From: Bacillus sp. PK3_68
GTDB taxonomy: Bacteria > Bacillota > Bacilli > Bacillales > Domibacillaceae
Length of the DNA stretch: 64,000 nt
Direction of reading: 5' to 3'
NCBI RefSeq assembly: GCF_003600835.1
Contig: NZ_NQYC01000001.1
Coordinates: 4,115,001-4,179,000 of the forward strand
Each line of letters begins with the position of its first letter. Within the stretch, counting starts at the first letter, position 1. The position numbers and the translations under genes are program-made. The notes beneath the pieces were generated by a model, which was not told the DNA's origin, searched no databases, and saw nothing but the letters and a program-made list of their open reading frames with translations. Positions 27,944 to 36,326 of this stretch are shown piece by piece.

Positions 27944-27991
27944 AAACCGATGGCATATACAAGATAATGTGTTGAATAGGAGGAATTCAGT

Positions 27992-29005
27992 ATGGCTGTT
28001 AGAGAGAAAAAGTTAACAGGGAAACAAAAAGCGGCCATTCTTCTTATTTCCCTTGGTCCGGATGTATCAGCTTCTGTATATAAGCATTTGTCGGAAGAAG
28101 AGATCGAACGACTGACACTGGAAATATCAGGCGTAAAAAAAGTAGATACAGAGGCAAAAGAGGAAGTATTTGAGGAGTTTCATAATATTGCTCTTGCCCA
28201 GGATTATATTGCCCAAGGCGGAATTGGTTATGCCAAGACGGTGCTTGAAAAAGCGCTTGGCAAAGATCAAGCGCAAAATATTATTAACAGGCTTACTTCG
28301 TCCTTACAAGTTAGACCTTTTGACTTTGCGCGCAGAGCAGAAGCCAGTCAAATTCTAAATTTTATCCAAAATGAGCATCCGCAGACGATCGCTTTAATTC
28401 TTTCTTATCTTGATCCACAGCAGGCAGGTCAGATTCTTTCCGAGTTGCCTCAGGATGTACAGGCAGATATTGCAAGAAGAATTGCCATTATGGATAGCAC
28501 TTCTCCAGAGATTATTAATGAAGTGGAGGCAATTCTCGAGCGTAAATTAAGCGCTACAGTTACCCAGGATTACACGCAAACAGGCGGAGTGGAAGCTGTT
28601 GTGGAAGTATTGAACGGGGTAGACCGGGCAACAGAGAAGACAATCCTTGACTCTCTGGAAATTCAAGATCCCGAACTCGCTGAAGAAATTAAGAAGCGGA
28701 TGTTCGTCTTTGAAGATATCGTTACATTGGATAACCGCTCGATTCAGCGGGTCATTCGAGATTGTGAAAATGAAGACTTGCTATTGTCACTGAAAGTTTC
28801 AAGCGAGGAAGTAAAAGAAGTGGTTTTCCGAAACATGTCCACACGGATGGTAGAAACTTTCAAGGAAGAAATGGAGTTTATGGGGCCTGTGCGTTTGCGT
28901 GATGTGGAAGAGGCGCAGTCACGGATTGTAAGCACAATTCGCAGATTGGAAGAAGCCGGTGAAATTATTATCGCCCGCGGTGGGGGAGATGACATTATTG
29001 TCTAG
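27992..29005 (+). CDS. fliG: Flagellar motor switch protein FliG
   Basis: Rotor protein of 337 residues that receives torque from the stator. N-terminal FliF-binding domain (KQKAAILLISLGPDVSASVYKHLSEEEIERLTLEI), middle domain with EHPQTIALILSYLDPQQAGQIL, and torque helix with charged residues in FEDIVTLDNRSIQRVIRD and MSTRMVETFKEEMEFMGPVRLRDVE. Ribosome site TAGGAGG. The fliH start lies within its last codons. Confidence 0.98.
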   Translation: MAVREKKLTGKQKAAILLISLGPDVSASVYKHLSEEEIERLTLEISGVKKVDTEAKEEVFEEFHNIALAQDYIAQGGIGYAKTVLEKALGKDQAQNIINRLTSSLQVRPFDFARRAEASQILNFIQNEHPQTIALILSYLDPQQAGQILSELPQDVQADIARRIAIMDSTSPEIINEVEAILERKLSATVTQDYTQTGGVEAVVEVLNGVDRATEKTILDSLEIQDPELAEEIKKRMFVFEDIVTLDNRSIQRVIRDCENEDLLLSLKVSSEEVKEVVFRNMSTRMVETFKEEMEFMGPVRLRDVEEAQSRIVSTIRRLEEAGEIIIARGGGDDIIV

Positions 29006-29774
29006 AATTATTAAATCTCACCGAACGGAAGGTAACGGCAATAAAGAAATTAAAGTGAAAGTGTTTCATTCTCGGTCGCATTCTTTGGATAATGAGGAAG
29101 AATTGCCTAACCAAGCTCTTTATTTTAAAGAAGAGAAGGAAAGGGCAATAAGAGAAGCCGAAGAAGCCGCCTATACGATTATTGAACAGGCTGAACAACG
29201 CCGACGGGAAGTAGAGCAGGAAATTGAAAATGAAAAACAATCATGGCAAACAGAGAAACAATCGCTAACCGAGCAAGCTTACGAAGAAGGCTTTCGTGCA
29301 GGGCAGGAGCAAGGGCACAAAGCAGGCTATGATGATTACATGGAGCTGATTGAAACAGCCAAGGAAACGATTGAATGCTCAAAAAAAGAGTATGAAATGA
29401 ATGTTCAACGATCGGAAAAGCTCATGTTAGATATTGCAGTAAAAGCGGCTGAAAAAATTATTAGCCAAAAGCTCGAGGAGGATGAGCAAGCTTTTCTGGG
29501 AATGGTTCAACAAGCGTTAAAGGATATGCCAGAACAGAAGGAATTGCAGATACATGTTCACCCGGTGCACTATTCATTAGTTGTTAGTCAAAAAGAAGAA
29601 ATAGACGCCATGTTTCCGATCGATACGCTCTGTTACATCTATCCGAACGAAAAATTGGAGGAAGACGGCTGTTATATTGAAACGAGCCAGGGCCGAATTG
29701 AAGTAGGCCTTGACAGTCAACTCCAGCAGCTGAGAAAACAGCTATTCGAACTTCTTGAAGGTGAGGAAAAGTGA
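28998..29774 (+). CDS. fliH: Flagellar export regulator FliH
   Basis: A protein of 258 residues that regulates the export ATPase FliI. Largely helical: charged coiled coil with EEAAYTIIEQAEQRRREVEQEIENEK, then glycine-heptad-like AYEEGFRAGQEQGHKAGYDDY, then the FliI/FliN-binding C-domain resembling V/F-ATPase subunit E (KLMLDIAVKAAEKIISQKLEEDE). The TTG at 28998 overlaps the fliG stop and is 10 bp after GGGGGAG; the ATG at 28989 abuts that site and is less likely. Confidence 0.93.
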   Translation: MSRIIKSHRTEGNGNKEIKVKVFHSRSHSLDNEEELPNQALYFKEEKERAIREAEEAAYTIIEQAEQRRREVEQEIENEKQSWQTEKQSLTEQAYEEGFRAGQEQGHKAGYDDYMELIETAKETIECSKKEYEMNVQRSEKLMLDIAVKAAEKIISQKLEEDEQAFLGMVQQALKDMPEQKELQIHVHPVHYSLVVSQKEEIDAMFPIDTLCYIYPNEKLEEDGCYIETSQGRIEVGLDSQLQQLRKQLFELLEGEEK

Positions 29775-31093
29775 AATTAACCCAGATTGCTCAGCAAATT
29801 AGCAGCCTTGATACGTATAAACGATATGGTCGTATAAAACGAGTGGTTGGTTTAATGATCGAGTCTCAAGGACCCAAATCGTCTATTGGCGATGTATGTG
29901 TAATTTACCCGGATGGAGCAGGGAGTGGCCGGGCCATCCGAGCAGAAGTGATTGGTTTTAAAGATGAAATGGTTGTACTTATGCCTTATAGTGACATAAG
30001 CGACATTTCGCCTGGCAGTCTTGTCGAGTCTTTAGGTCATCCGCTGGCTATTAAGGTCGGCCCTTCACTTATTGGAAAAGTAATTGATTCGATGGGAGAG
30101 CCAATGGATGGAACATCCCTTCCAAAAACGCTCACTTCTGTCGGTACCGAACAAAGTCCACCTAATCCACTCACCCGACCGCCAATTAATGACCGGCTAG
30201 AGGTAGGTGTGCGAGCGATTGATAGCATGCTTACAGTTGGCAAAGGGCAACGGATCGGAATTTTTGCGGGGAGCGGCGTAGGTAAAAGTACGCTCCTCGG
30301 AATGATCGCCCGCAATACAAAAGCTGATCTAAATGTTATTGCCTTAATTGGTGAACGTGGTAGAGAAGTAAGAGAGTTTATTGAACGGGATCTCGGTCCA
30401 GAAGGGCGCTCCCGATCGATTGTCGTAGCAGCCACGTCGGATCAGCCGGCTTTAATGAGAATTAAAGGAGCATTTACAGCGACGGCCATTGCTGAGTACT
30501 TCAGAGATAAAGGTTTAAATGTCATGCTGATGATGGATTCCGTTACGCGGGTAGCCATGGCGCAGAGGGAAGTCGGCTTGGCAGTCGGAGAACCACCGGC
30601 AACGAAGGGGTACACTCCTTCTGTATTTGCCATTTTGCCAAAGCTTCTAGAGCGCACAGGAACAAATGAACTGGGGAGTATCACCGCTTTTTATACAGTG
30701 CTTGTTGACGGGGATGATATGAATGAACCAATCGCTGATGCAGTGAGAGGGATACTGGACGGCCACATTGTACTTGATCGTGCATTAGCTAATAAAGGAC
30801 AGTATCCTGCTATCAATGTTTTAAAAAGTGTCAGCCGCTTGATGAGCCATCTCGCATCAGAGGAACACAAGCAGGCAGCCATTCAAATTAGAGAGATGAT
30901 GAGCACATACTTAAATTCAGAAGATCTTATTAATATTGGTGCTTACAAAAAAGGCTCATCCGTTGAAATTGATCGTGCCATTGAATATTACCCTAAAATT
31001 ATCTCTTATTTAAAGCAGCGAACAGATGAAAAAGTTTCCTTGGAAGAAAGCGTAGCGTCTCTTATTCAGTTAGCTGAGAAGGGAGAATATTAA
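29771..31093 (+). CDS. fliI: Flagellum-specific ATPase FliI
   Basis: A protein of 440 residues, related to F1 beta. Walker A GIFAGSGVGKSTLLGM, VIALIGERGREVREF, Walker B LNVMLMMDSVTRVAMAQREVGLAVGEPPATKGYTPSVFA. It powers substrate unfolding at the type III export gate. GTG start overlaps the fliH stop (GTGA). Very high conservation, no anomalies seen. Confidence 0.98.
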   Translation: MKLTQIAQQISSLDTYKRYGRIKRVVGLMIESQGPKSSIGDVCVIYPDGAGSGRAIRAEVIGFKDEMVVLMPYSDISDISPGSLVESLGHPLAIKVGPSLIGKVIDSMGEPMDGTSLPKTLTSVGTEQSPPNPLTRPPINDRLEVGVRAIDSMLTVGKGQRIGIFAGSGVGKSTLLGMIARNTKADLNVIALIGERGREVREFIERDLGPEGRSRSIVVAATSDQPALMRIKGAFTATAIAEYFRDKGLNVMLMMDSVTRVAMAQREVGLAVGEPPATKGYTPSVFAILPKLLERTGTNELGSITAFYTVLVDGDDMNEPIADAVRGILDGHIVLDRALANKGQYPAINVLKSVSRLMSHLASEEHKQAAIQIREMMSTYLNSEDLINIGAYKKGSSVEIDRAIEYYPKIISYLKQRTDEKVSLEESVASLIQLAEKGEY

Positions 31094-31095
31094 GC

Positions 31096-31539
31096 ATGGC
31101 ATATAACTATAAATTTCAAAAGATATTGCAGTTAAGAGAACGGGAAAAAGAAGAGACACAAACTCTTTATAATGAATCGCTAAAGCAGTTCGAGGCAGCA
31201 GCTGAAAAATTATATTCTTTATTAAAAAAGAAAGAGAGCTTAATTGATTTTCAAGAAGCAAAGATGGTTAGCGGTTTCTCCATTCATGAAATTCAGCACT
31301 ACCAGCTATTCGTTTCTAACCTTGAGCAAACGATTGAATACCAGCAGCGAGTAGTTATTAATGCCCGTAATAAAATGCAATGGCATGAGCAGCAGTTGCA
31401 GGAAAAAAATATAGAAGTTAAAAAGTATGAAAAGATAAAAGAAAAAGATTTTGAGAAATTTAAAGAAAGTTTGCTGGAAGAGGAAAATAAACAAATGGAT
31501 GAAATTTCAACCATTCAATTCATGAACCGTGGAAAATAG
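31096..31539 (+). CDS. fliJ: Flagellar export chaperone FliJ
   Basis: A protein of 147 residues, the same as in B. subtilis, folding as an antiparallel coiled coil and acting as the gamma-like stalk of the FliI hexamer. It begins MAYNYKFQKILQLREREKEE, the family signature, and is rich in K, E and Q throughout. Start 2 bp after the fliI stop. Confidence 0.94.
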   Translation: MAYNYKFQKILQLREREKEETQTLYNESLKQFEAAAEKLYSLLKKKESLIDFQEAKMVSGFSIHEIQHYQLFVSNLEQTIEYQQRVVINARNKMQWHEQQLQEKNIEVKKYEKIKEKDFEKFKESLLEEENKQMDEISTIQFMNRGK

Positions 31540-31548
31540 GTGAGAGTC

Positions 31549-32169
31549 TTGGCAAAGAAAAAGAAAAAAGAATTCGTGGAAATAGAAGAAGAAAAAGGAT
31601 ATGGCGTATTTCAATGGATTCTTTTTGTTCTTGTGATTCCATTGCTATTCGCAATTACTGTCGCACTCATCGTTATGACAGTTGCCGGGGTGAATGTATT
31701 TGAAAAAGCAAAAGAGGTAGGGGAGCACGTTCCTCTCATTTCAAACATGATAGACGGTGGAGCAGATGATAAAGGCGGCCAAACAGATAAAGAGAAAGTC
31801 GTTTCTTTGCAAGCGGAGATAAAAAACAAAGAAGCAAAGATCGAACAGCTTGAGAAAAAGCTAAAAGCATCCGATAAGAAAGTGGAAGAGTTATTGACAG
31901 AAAAGGACCGTCTGAAGATCGAACTAGAGAAGTTAAAGAAAGAAGAAGAGTCAGCTGTTACTACTGACAAACAAGATAATAAATTAATTAACACATATGA
32001 AACAATGGCACCAAAAAACATTGCTAATATTTTAGTGAACTTGTCAGATAGGGAAGCGGTAAAAATTCTGGCAGAAATGAGCACGGAAAAGCAAGCTGAT
32101 ATTTTGGAAAAACTTCCTCCGGAAACAGCTGCTAAATATACGAAACTACTTTCCGGTACTTCTCAGTAA
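31549..32169 (+). CDS. ylxF: Membrane-anchored MgtE_N-like protein YlxF
   Basis: About 206 residues. Basic N-terminus (AKKKKKEFVEIEEEKGYG), one membrane segment (WILFVLVIPLLFAITVALIVMTVAG), a coiled coil (about residues 85-140) and a C-terminal helical module MAPKNIANILVNLSDREAVKILAEMSTEKQADILEKLPPETAAKY that resembles the MgtE N-domain/FliG armadillo unit. Located between fliJ and fliK, as in B. subtilis; a role like the MotE family, aiding motor assembly, is inferred. The TTG at 31549 follows AGGTGAG; the GTG at 31540 is an alternative. Confidence 0.88.
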   Translation: MAKKKKKEFVEIEEEKGYGVFQWILFVLVIPLLFAITVALIVMTVAGVNVFEKAKEVGEHVPLISNMIDGGADDKGGQTDKEKVVSLQAEIKNKEAKIEQLEKKLKASDKKVEELLTEKDRLKIELEKLKKEEESAVTTDKQDNKLINTYETMAPKNIANILVNLSDREAVKILAEMSTEKQADILEKLPPETAAKYTKLLSGTSQ

Positions 32170-32178
32170 GGATAGCCG

Positions 32179-33579
32179 GTGATTGATTATACAAGCAGGG
32201 GGATGGCTAGAATCATGATGCAATTGGTAAACGCGCTCTCAGCACAAAAGAATATACAGAAGGCATCTGCAAGTGAGCAGGCCGCTTCAACAGGGGATTT
32301 TAAATCAATCCTTACCGGCCAGCAAGACAGTGTTGCTGTTCAGGAAGCGGCTGTTCATCCGTCACAAACGAGACTGGCTGAGGAAAAGCAACTGGCCGGA
32401 GCAGTCAGCGTAGAAGAGCTGCTAAATATACCGGAAGCTGTTAAAGCGATCGTTAAGGAATGGATGGGAGATGGAAAGCAGCCTTCCTTTGAAGAGCTTG
32501 CTGCCTTTTTGGGAATGAGCACGGAGCAGTTGCAGAAAAGCATCAAAGATTTAACTGAACAGCTCACTGCTTTGGCTGGCACGGAAAAAACAGGTGAATT
32601 TATAGAAGCATTCACGGACCCGGATGAAAATCAGTTGCAGGAAGAAACATTAGACCGACTAACTGGAGACGAGGGGATAGCTGCTTTATTGCAAGTGATT
32701 GAATTATTAGCAGCCGTTCCTGCAAAGGAATGGATAAAACTTGACGAAAAGACTGTACAAACGGTTCTACAGACAGGAAAGCTTTGGCAGTTGATGAGCG
32801 AACAAGCCGATGGCAATTTAAAAGCTCTGTCTTCGCAGGAGGCAATGAGAGATTTTATGAAAGAGATCGTCGGCAAGTTAGACAAACTGCTGTCGCCGCA
32901 GACAGACAATCGGACCGCCATTTTGAAAAAAGCATTTCAAAACTTTTTATATTCCCCATCGACAAATACAAAAGCAATCTCCGCCAATCAAACTAGTGCT
33001 CTCCAGCAAGGAACAGCAACTGAGTTAGTGGACGGAGAAGGAGCGCAAAAAGCGCCACTTCTGTTATCAGGAAAAGAAGGAGTCAACCACATTCAGCCGT
33101 TTTTCCATCCCCTTGGCCGAACAGAAACATTTTCTATGAGTGTTCAAACCAATCCGCGGCCGATGAATATGGAACAATTTATGGAGAAGTTTTCACAAAT
33201 TCTTGGGAATTCAAATTTAGCAAAGATGCCGAATGGAACAAAGCTGCTGATCAGGTTATATCCAGAACAGCTTGGCAGTCTGCGAATTGAATTGCTGCAG
33301 CAAAACGGTGTAATGACAGCTAAAATTCTCTCCTCGACGTCTACGGTGAAGGACTTATTTGAGCAGCATGTAAGCAGCTTAAAGCACGCGTTTAATCAGC
33401 AAAATATCAATGTCGATAAAATCGAGCTGACATTCAGCCAGGCAGAACCGCAGAAATTTGACCGCCAACAACAACAGCAGCAGTCCCGCCAGCCGCAGCA
33501 ACAGGACCGAGAGCCAGCGGAAACGGATGACGAGCCAACGGAGAACTTTCAAGACTTATTACTGAATATGGAGGTTTAA
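32179..33579 (+). CDS. fliK: Flagellar hook-length control protein FliK
   Basis: Up to 466 residues (B. subtilis 487). Variable, exported N-terminal ruler region, then the conserved C-terminal switch domain: KLLIRLYPEQLGSLRIELLQQNGVMTAKILSSTSTVKDLFEQHVSSLKHAF. The end is glutamine-rich (QQQQQQSRQPQQQDRE). It measures hook length and triggers FlhB to change export specificity. The GTG at 32179 follows AAGGAT; ATG codons at 32203, 32215 and 32218 are possible alternatives, so the first 8-13 residues are uncertain. Confidence 0.93.
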   Translation: MIDYTSRGMARIMMQLVNALSAQKNIQKASASEQAASTGDFKSILTGQQDSVAVQEAAVHPSQTRLAEEKQLAGAVSVEELLNIPEAVKAIVKEWMGDGKQPSFEELAAFLGMSTEQLQKSIKDLTEQLTALAGTEKTGEFIEAFTDPDENQLQEETLDRLTGDEGIAALLQVIELLAAVPAKEWIKLDEKTVQTVLQTGKLWQLMSEQADGNLKALSSQEAMRDFMKEIVGKLDKLLSPQTDNRTAILKKAFQNFLYSPSTNTKAISANQTSALQQGTATELVDGEGAQKAPLLLSGKEGVNHIQPFFHPLGRTETFSMSVQTNPRPMNMEQFMEKFSQILGNSNLAKMPNGTKLLIRLYPEQLGSLRIELLQQNGVMTAKILSSTSTVKDLFEQHVSSLKHAFNQQNINVDKIELTFSQAEPQKFDRQQQQQQSRQPQQQDREPAETDDEPTENFQDLLLNMEV

Positions 33580-33585
33580 ATATCT

Positions 33586-34224
33586 ATGGCTAAAATTGAT
33601 CCAAGTTTGTATTTGGAAAATAATAGGCAGCAGCCGAAAACAGGAAACAGCTCTCTTGGAAAAGATGAATTTTTAAAGATCTTAATGACGCAGCTGCAAA
33701 ACCAGGACCCGCTTAGCCCAATGGAAGATAAGGATTTTATTGCACAAATGGCGACATTCTCTTCATTGGAGCAAATGACAAATATGGCTACTTCTTTTGA
33801 CCAGTTTCTGCAAATGCAGCAGGCTTCACAAATGATCAGCTATAACTCCTTTGTCGGTAAAGAGGTTACTTGGCATAAACTTGTGGAAAGTACAGATCCA
33901 GAAGCTGAACCGGAAGTGAAAACGGGAACTGGAACTATCGTTTCAATCCAGTATAAGGGCAATGGCGTTCAATTTTTAATGGCAGATGGAACCATTCTTG
34001 AGCCTGCCAATATTTCGGAAGTGAAAGGCGGAGGGGCCTCTGGCAGCAGCCATTCGCTCGTTGATGCTAGCCATTTAATTGGGCACAAAGTCACTTGGAA
34101 TAAAGACGGAGTTGATCAAACGGCGACAGTGCAGTCTGTATCGATGAAGGATGGGGCGATCTGGCTCCAGCTTGATAACGGCGAGAAAGTCAGCCCATCA
34201 GCTCTTACAAAAATCGAAAAGTAA
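33586..34224 (+). CDS. flgD: Flagellar hook capping/assembly protein FlgD, with duplicated C-terminal module
   Basis: A protein of 212 residues, much longer than the roughly 140 of B. subtilis FlgD. The conserved cap region is SSLGKDEFLKILMTQLQNQDPLSPMEDKDFIAQMATFSSLEQM (residues 22-64). Beyond it are two similar small beta modules: residues 90-147 (FVGKEVTW...GTIVSI...FLMADGTILEPANISEV) and 165-210 (LIGHKVTW...TVQSV...LQLDNGEKVSPSALTKI). B. subtilis has only one. FlgD scaffolds hook polymerisation. It follows fliK and precedes the sigma-D-type promoter. Confidence 0.95.
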   Translation: MAKIDPSLYLENNRQQPKTGNSSLGKDEFLKILMTQLQNQDPLSPMEDKDFIAQMATFSSLEQMTNMATSFDQFLQMQQASQMISYNSFVGKEVTWHKLVESTDPEAEPEVKTGTGTIVSIQYKGNGVQFLMADGTILEPANISEVKGGGASGSSHSLVDASHLIGHKVTWNKDGVDQTATVQSVSMKDGAIWLQLDNGEKVSPSALTKIEK

Positions 34225-34269
34225 GGAATAACTTTTTCTTTAAAATTGATAAATTTCACAAAAAAGACC

Positions 34270-34296
34270 TAATCATACGGACCTATGAGCCGATAA
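34270..34296 (+). promoter_or_regulatory. Sigma-D (sigma-28) type promoter upstream of the first flgE/flgG gene
   Basis: TAAT (34270-34273), a 15-bp spacer and GCCGATAA (34289-34296) match the Bacillus sigma-D consensus TAAA-N15-GCCGATAA with one mismatch, in a 160-bp spacer inside the cluster. It would let SigD boost hook genes and everything downstream, including sigD itself. Confidence 0.7.
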
Positions 34297-34384
34297 TAAT
34301 GAGGAAGCAAAAGGATGGTCAGTCCATAGTAAATAACGAATGGGGTCTTATTAAGTAGATCCTTTCGAAAGGGGAAAATAATTC

Positions 34385-35164
34385 ATGTTACGTTCAATGT
34401 ACTCAGGAATTAGCGGAATGAAAGGTTTTCAAAATAAATTAGACGTTATTGGCAACAATATTGCCAACGTTAATACATTTGGCTTTAAAAAAGGCCGCGT
34501 TACCTTTAAGGATATGGTAAGCCAGCAGATTTCAGGGGCCAGTGCAGCCGCTGGTGGGCTAGGCGGAACAAATCCTAAACAGGTGGGTTTAGGTTCTCAA
34601 ATTAGCTCAATTGATACGATTCATACACAAGGAAGCTTGCAAACTACTGCAAGACCATTAGATCTTGGTATTTCTGGAGATGGGTTTTTTGTTCTCAAAA
34701 AGGGAAATGACACAGTATATACTCGGTCAGGAAACTTTTACCTCGATGCAACAGGAAATGTAGTGAACAGTGACGGATACTATTTACAAGGAGCGGGAGG
34801 CAATATAAATATACCTTCTACTGCTGAAAGCTTCAGTATCGGGGCAGATGGAAGTATTTCAGTTGTAGGGGGGAATGCAACTGGCGGAGCCATACAGTTA
34901 GCGAAATTCCCAAACCCTGATGGTTTAGAAAAAGTAGGAAGCAACTTGTACCGGGTTTCTAACAACTCTGGAGCGGCAACAAATTCTGCTCCAGGTTCAG
35001 GAGGAGCAGGTAAACTTGTATCGGGAACGCTAGAGATGTCCAACGTTGATCTCTCTGAAGAGTTCACAGAAATGATCGTCGCTCAGCGCGGGTTCCAGGC
35101 AAATACACGCATCATTACTACCTCTGATGAAATTTTGCAAGAGCTTGTCAATTTAAAACGATAA
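34385..35164 (+). CDS. flgE: Flagellar hook/distal rod protein, first tandem copy (FlgE/FlgG type)
   Basis: A protein of 259 residues, similar in length to the short B. subtilis hook protein (264). N-terminal MLRSMYSGISGMKGFQNKLD and VIGNNIANVNTFGFKKGR; the middle includes DLGISGDGFFVLKKG and YTRSGNFYLD; the C-terminus is LEMSNVDLSEEFTEMIVAQRGFQANTRIITTSDEILQELVNLKR. Position after fliK-flgD matches B. subtilis flgE. Preceded by a sigma-D-type promoter and AAAGGGG ribosome site. By domain content FlgG naming is equally possible; the neighbouring copy is a paralogue. Confidence 0.92.
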   Translation: MLRSMYSGISGMKGFQNKLDVIGNNIANVNTFGFKKGRVTFKDMVSQQISGASAAAGGLGGTNPKQVGLGSQISSIDTIHTQGSLQTTARPLDLGISGDGFFVLKKGNDTVYTRSGNFYLDATGNVVNSDGYYLQGAGGNINIPSTAESFSIGADGSISVVGGNATGGAIQLAKFPNPDGLEKVGSNLYRVSNNSGAATNSAPGSGGAGKLVSGTLEMSNVDLSEEFTEMIVAQRGFQANTRIITTSDEILQELVNLKR

Positions 35165-35198
35165 TAGTTGGCAACTTGTTTAACAGAGGGGGAAGACG

Positions 35199-36041
35199 AT
35201 GCTTCGGTCGATGTATGCGGGAATTAGCGGGATGAAAAACTTCCAAACCAAGCTGGATGTAATTGGAAATAATATAGCGAATGTTAATACATTTGGTTTT
35301 AAAAAAGGAAGAACAACATTTAAAGATATGGTAAATCAACAAATAGCAGGTGCCAGCGCGCCAGGAGCTTCTATAGGTGGTACTAATCCAAAACAAATAG
35401 GCTTAGGATCACAATTATCAACTATAGATACCATTCATACGCAAGGAAGTTTGCAAACAACCGGAAGAGTATTAGATCTTGCTATTTCAGGTGATGGTTT
35501 CTTTATGACAGGTAACAAGGACAGCAGTGGAAAAATAGTTAACCAGAGATATACTAGAAACGGTAATTTTTATCTTGATAAAAATGGGGAAGTAGTAAAT
35601 AGTGAAGGGGACTTTTTAGTAAAGGCTATTCCAGATCCTAATGATCCGTTTAAAGCTATTCTTTTTATCCCTATAACTATTCCACCAACTGCAAAAAGTT
35701 TCGGTATAGGAAGTGACGGCCTCATCAGTTATGTTGATTCTTCAGGAAATATTTTTAAAGAGGGATGGGTACCATTAGCTAAATTCACAAATCCAGACGG
35801 ATTGCAAAAAAGTGGTTCTAATTCATTTGTAGAAACAGCTAATTCAGGAGAACCAATTTATAACTATGCAGGGCAGGGAGGAGCCGGCACAATTGTCCCC
35901 GGAACATTAGAAATGTCCAACGTCGACCTTTCCGAAGAGTTCACAGAAATGATCGTCGCTCAGCGCGGGTTCCAGGCAAATACTCGTATTATTACAACGT
36001 CGGATGAAATTCTTCAGGAACTTGTGAACTTGAAGCGGTAA
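35199..36041 (+). CDS. flgG: Flagellar hook/distal rod protein, second tandem copy (FlgE/FlgG type)
   Basis: A protein of 280 residues starting 35 bp after the first copy. Its ends are nearly the same as copy 1 (MLRSMYAGISGMKNFQTKLD; LEMSNVDLSEEFTEMIVAQR) while the middle differs and carries an insert (DPNDPFKAILFIPITI). The interior is visibly more AT-rich (codons such as AAA, ATA, TTA) than copy 1. Both copies share an exact 50-bp tract near the 3' end (35057-35106 and 35934-35983). The usual B. subtilis cluster has one gene here. Which copy is hook and which is rod cannot be decided by reading; the symbol is tentative. Confidence 0.9.
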   Translation: MLRSMYAGISGMKNFQTKLDVIGNNIANVNTFGFKKGRTTFKDMVNQQIAGASAPGASIGGTNPKQIGLGSQLSTIDTIHTQGSLQTTGRVLDLAISGDGFFMTGNKDSSGKIVNQRYTRNGNFYLDKNGEVVNSEGDFLVKAIPDPNDPFKAILFIPITIPPTAKSFGIGSDGLISYVDSSGNIFKEGWVPLAKFTNPDGLQKSGSNSFVETANSGEPIYNYAGQGGAGTIVPGTLEMSNVDLSEEFTEMIVAQRGFQANTRIITTSDEILQELVNLKR

Positions 36042-36073
36042 TAACTGATTTGTAATTGAAGGAGGTGTCAGGG

Positions 36074-36097
36074 TTGGAGCTGCCGCTTCAGCCCTGA
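36074..36097 (+). promoter_or_regulatory. Possible 7-codon leader ORF before swrD
   Basis: GGAGGTG (36061-36067) is followed 6 bp later by TTG GAG CTG CCG CTT CAG CCC TGA (36074-36097). The swrD start at 36105 lacks a ribosome site of its own, so ribosomes finishing this mini-ORF could restart on swrD. Confidence 0.35.
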
Positions 36098-36104
36098 AAA
36101 TCTA

Positions 36105-36326
36105 TTGATCAGTGTAACGAGATTAAATGGCAAGTCTTTTTCGCTAAATGCCCTTTATATTGAAACAATTGAGAGTTTTCCAGATACAACTATTACTCTT
36201 TCAAATGGGAAAAAGTATCTTGTACGCGAGTCGGAGGACGAAGTTAGGAAGCGGATGGAGGAGTTTTATCGCCGGGTGCACGTATTGGGGAAAATGGAAC
36301 AGGGAGAGATGAAAGATGGAGACTGA
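36105..36326 (+). CDS. swrD: Swarming motility protein SwrD (FlbD family)
   Basis: A protein of 73 residues recognised by ISVTRLNGKSFSLNALYIETIESFPDTTITLSNGKKYLV, the FlbD/SwrD signature. In B. subtilis SwrD raises flagellar torque and is needed for swarming. The start is taken as TTG 36105, where homology begins; upstream codons in frame contain no start codon. There is no ribosome site close to it; the nearest, GGAGGTG, is 38 bp away. Its end overlaps the fliL start by 11 bp. Confidence 0.9.
   Translation: MISVTRLNGKSFSLNALYIETIESFPDTTITLSNGKKYLVRESEDEVRKRMEEFYRRVHVLGKMEQGEMKDGD

Noticed and set aside
33460-33520. CAA/CAG-rich tract in fliK as a microsatellite or CRISPR-like repeat
   Set aside because: It is a short, irregular glutamine-rich coding stretch at the end of FliK with no spacer structure.
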